From Bacteroidales bacterium (lineage in GTDB: Bacteria > Bacteroidota > Bacteroidia > Bacteroidales > UBA3824): DNA of 64,000 nucleotides. The notes under the pieces were generated by a model. The model saw only the letters and a program-made list of their open reading frames with translations. It did not search any database and was not told the DNA's origin. Location of the stretch: NCBI GenBank assembly GCA_016286055.1, contig JAEERW010000004.1:234485-298484 (forward strand), given 5' to 3'. Below are positions 62,308 through 64,000 of the stretch, piece by piece. A program made the position numbers and the translations under genes. The first letter of the stretch is position 1. Every line of letters starts with the position of its first letter.

Positions 62308-62787
62308 CAAAAGACCGCCGTATCGTCATCGCAGCAGGACAACACCGTCACTCTCACCGCGCCCGAGTACGACTATCGGATAAAAATCCGCGACACAATT
62401 TTGATTAATCAAAAATTTGACTACCTTTACGCCAAAAAAGGACAAGTAATGGGCGTAAAGGCATACAGATATGCGGATATAACTTTGGCATCTGTTGCTA
62501 TGTCCGACACAGGTCCGTTCAAGGCTTCTTTGCCTGGACAATATCAAAGAAATAAAATAACTCACGTGTTGTTAAAAACCGACGACAACAAGCCAGCATA
62601 TGTTAAAGTTATAGAAAATGTTACAGACAATCAAAGTTGTGCTGTTGTGGTGACACCAAAAGATGATAAAGAATGGGTGATGTTTCAACTTGCATTGTGG
62701 AGTGTTGGTGGTGACGTAACTAAGAATTCTGAATTGCGGAAAGCAATTATAAAGGCAATTAAAAGTGATGAAGAAATTGAAAAATAG
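62308..62787 (+). pseudogene. Startless open frame downstream of and in frame with the deacetylase
   Basis: After the deacetylase TAG the same frame is open for 159 sense codons. Possible starts are a TTG at 62401 (128 residues) or an ATG at 62449 (112 residues). The region encodes a soluble, Lys/Asp-rich segment (AYRYADITLASVAMSDTG) I cannot assign. It may be a remnant of a gene whose 5' end was lost, a C-terminal domain cut off by a nonsense change, or a real small gene with an unusual start. TAG is used as an ordinary stop by other genes here, so recoding is unlikely. It ends six bases before the next gene. Confidence 0.45.
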
Positions 62788-62793
62788 AGAATA

Positions 62794-63732
62794 ATGAAAA
62801 GGAGGTTAATTTATATATTGATTTACTTTTTTATTATGTTCGTATACTATTTTTTTATATACGATATGAGATGTAGCGATTTGAATGTCACTTCAATTAA
62901 TATTTACAAGATTCTTCATTTTTTTATTTGGTTTTTCCCTATCGTTATGATTATCTTGTTTTCAAGAGATTATTTATGGTATAATTTGTTTGTTTGTATG
63001 ATTAGTCATTTTATTGTTTGTACGTTAATATCCAAGAAGATAGACACTAATTTAATTGAAGAACGACCATCGATGGTAATCCCAACCGTAATTATACAAA
63101 AACAAAATCACACATCCCGTCATTTTACGTCACAAAAAGTATGGCTCAAAGGTACAGGTAATATTTATAATAAAACATACGAGATTATTTGTGGATCGTT
63201 GGGAAGGGTAGGTAGTGCTGTCTATATGAAATTTAGTGTGGAATGTTCGCTTGGTGATACGCTTCTATACCTCTTAGCCACCGATACCAATAGAAAACGT
63301 ATATATGATTTCGCGTTTTATGAGGGTAAGGATTTTTATACATATCACGATTATTCTCTCAGAAAACCTGATTTGGTGTACTACAAAGCGGGATATAATG
63401 TGCTATACAATGCATTGTGCGACACGTCAGCCATCGCCGACAGCACAGCGTTGCTTTCTTTTAATGATGTTTGTGGCAAATATCATAATGTCAAATACAG
63501 CGTCAAAGGCTATCCAAACATCCCAGACACCTTTCTCATCTATCGCAACATCAACGAAAAACTCGACTCCGTTTGGCACGTCTGCGCCCCCGAGGTCAAC
63601 ACACCCGAGAACCGCGCCAAAATCTCCGACTATGGCTACATTTTCCATTACGACGTATACAGCAAACAAGAAATCGAATCCAAATGCCCACGAATAAAAG
63701 AATACGTGGAGCAATATAAAAAACGACATTAA
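62794..63732 (+). CDS. Hypothetical membrane protein
   Basis: A 312-residue protein with about three N-terminal transmembrane helices (around 5-25, 38-57 and 62-80), rich in Phe, Ile and Tyr, then a soluble domain of about 220 residues with no recognised motif. The ATG at 62794 lies six bases after the preceding open frame. The first two thirds of the gene are very AT-rich, while codons after about 63420 are GC-rich like typical genes of this chromosome, as if the 3' end had a different history. Function unknown. Confidence 0.6.
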   Translation: MKRRLIYILIYFFIMFVYYFFIYDMRCSDLNVTSINIYKILHFFIWFFPIVMIILFSRDYLWYNLFVCMISHFIVCTLISKKIDTNLIEERPSMVIPTVIIQKQNHTSRHFTSQKVWLKGTGNIYNKTYEIICGSLGRVGSAVYMKFSVECSLGDTLLYLLATDTNRKRIYDFAFYEGKDFYTYHDYSLRKPDLVYYKAGYNVLYNALCDTSAIADSTALLSFNDVCGKYHNVKYSVKGYPNIPDTFLIYRNINEKLDSVWHVCAPEVNTPENRAKISDYGYIFHYDVYSKQEIESKCPRIKEYVEQYKKRH

Positions 63733-63849
63733 TTGTATCCGTTCCATTCGCCAAATTATAATTCAACTTGTTGATTTATAATTTTTTGGTTGAATAGAAG
63801 TATTCGTTCCCTTCGTTTAATTCGGTGTTAAAAGAGATACCAAAATAAA

Positions 63850-63881
63850 TTTGGAGAATAGAAACCAAAACGCTAAATTTG
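63850..63881 (+). promoter_or_regulatory. Complete -33/-7 promoter for the Rpn-like gene
   Basis: TTTG at 63850-63853 and TAAATTTG at 63874-63881 are spaced by 20 bases, the full Bacteroidota consensus. The start codon follows 28 bases later. The rest of the gap 63733-63909 shows no other feature. Confidence 0.65.
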
Positions 63882-63909
63882 CAGAAACAATACAAATAAA
63901 GAATAGTCA

Positions 63910-64000
63910 ATGGGAAACTACATCAGATTCGATTGGATGATAAAGCGCCTTCTCCGCAACAAAAGCAACCACGTTGTGTTGGAGGGCTTTTTGAGCGTGT
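63910..64000 (+). CDS. Rpn-family PD-(D/E)XK nuclease/putative transposase, 5' end only
   Basis: The first 30 codons (MGNYIRFDWMIKRLLRNKSN, then HVVLEGFLSV) match the N-terminus typical of the Bacteroidota Rpn / PD-(D/E)XK nuclease family transposase group, whose members begin with FDWxxKRxLRNKxNxxVLEGFL. These proteins promote RecA-independent recombination or are mobile-element-like; the catalytic part lies beyond the window. The ATG at 63910 follows a consensus promoter. Recognition rests on a short stretch. Confidence 0.7.
   Translation, partial: MGNYIRFDWMIKRLLRNKSNHVVLEGFLSV

Noticed and set aside
62305..62787. TAG recoding (read-through) of the deacetylase stop
   Set aside because: Other genes in the window, such as those ending at 22544 and 49024, end in TAG as a normal stop, so genome-wide recoding is unlikely.
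1..64000. tRNA, rRNA or insertion-sequence elements
   Set aside because: I looked through the intergenic gaps for cloverleaf-like sequences, rRNA segments and transposase genes with terminal repeats and found none; only the partial Rpn-like gene at the right edge is mobile-element related.

Overview
The window looks like a chromosome segment of a member of the Bacteroidota, most likely order Bacteroidales. The evidence is a PorP/SprF-type type IX secretion (T9SS) protein, BspA-like surface proteins with T9SS-style C-terminal tails, a Bacteroidota-type AMP nucleosidase, lipoproteins with short lipoboxes, and TAnnTTTG promoter elements 10-35 bases upstream of many genes in place of sigma-70 -10 boxes. 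It does not resemble a plasmid or phage. I saw no tRNA, rRNA, CRISPR array or insertion sequence, and no gene-free stretch exceeds 300 bases.

Region 1 (1-22.6 kb) is mostly housekeeping. On the minus strand lie gpsA, ispH-cmk, a MORN_2-repeat protein, a HAMP/GAF/PAS membrane sensor with no output domain, holA and an AMP nucleosidase. An orphan HsdR_N-like protein and a UbiA/DUF2520 pair follow. On the plus strand a fused aroE-aroK overlaps aroA, giving three consecutive shikimate-pathway activities, and is followed by the cell-elongation pair mrdA-rodA. Then come nadD with a secreted protein, a lipoprotein, a DUF58 protein with a sigma-54 activator that lacks its DNA-binding domain, and a PfkB-family kinase.

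Region 2 (22.6-48.2 kb) is the surface-protein region. A PorP/SprF-like protein, a secreted protein of unknown function and a DUF4105 membrane protein are divergently placed from five giant tandem paralogues of about 1290-1460 residues. Each paralogue has a signal peptide, two cap-plus-BspA-LRR (DUF285) blocks, usually a Listeria-Bacteroides repeat, an Ig-like domain, one to three MBG domains, another Ig-like domain, five or six InlB-B/Flg_new-type repeats, and a near-invariant 65-residue tail resembling a T9SS sorting domain. Copy-number changes, mosaic similarity and duplicated 3' UTRs suggest an actively diversifying adhesin array.

Region 3 (48.3-55.4 kb) encodes a heterodisulfide-reductase-like electron-transfer module in the order HdrC, HdrB, two AT-rich lipoproteins (one a putative zinc metallopeptidase), HdrA, small HdrC and an HdrE-HdrD fusion. 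It is probably a membrane, quinone-linked complex whose partner is not visible here.

Region 4 (55.4-64 kb) is accessory: a thioredoxin-fold protein without CXXC, a WG-repeat lipoprotein, a TPR protein, a large EF-hand-like membrane protein, a polysaccharide deacetylase followed in frame by a startless ORF, a hypothetical membrane protein, and the first 30 codons of an Rpn-like (PD-(D/E)XK) nuclease/transposase. A dispersed palindromic repeat (GTAGRGACG...CGTCYCTAC type) occurs at five places and twice supplies a gene's stop codon.
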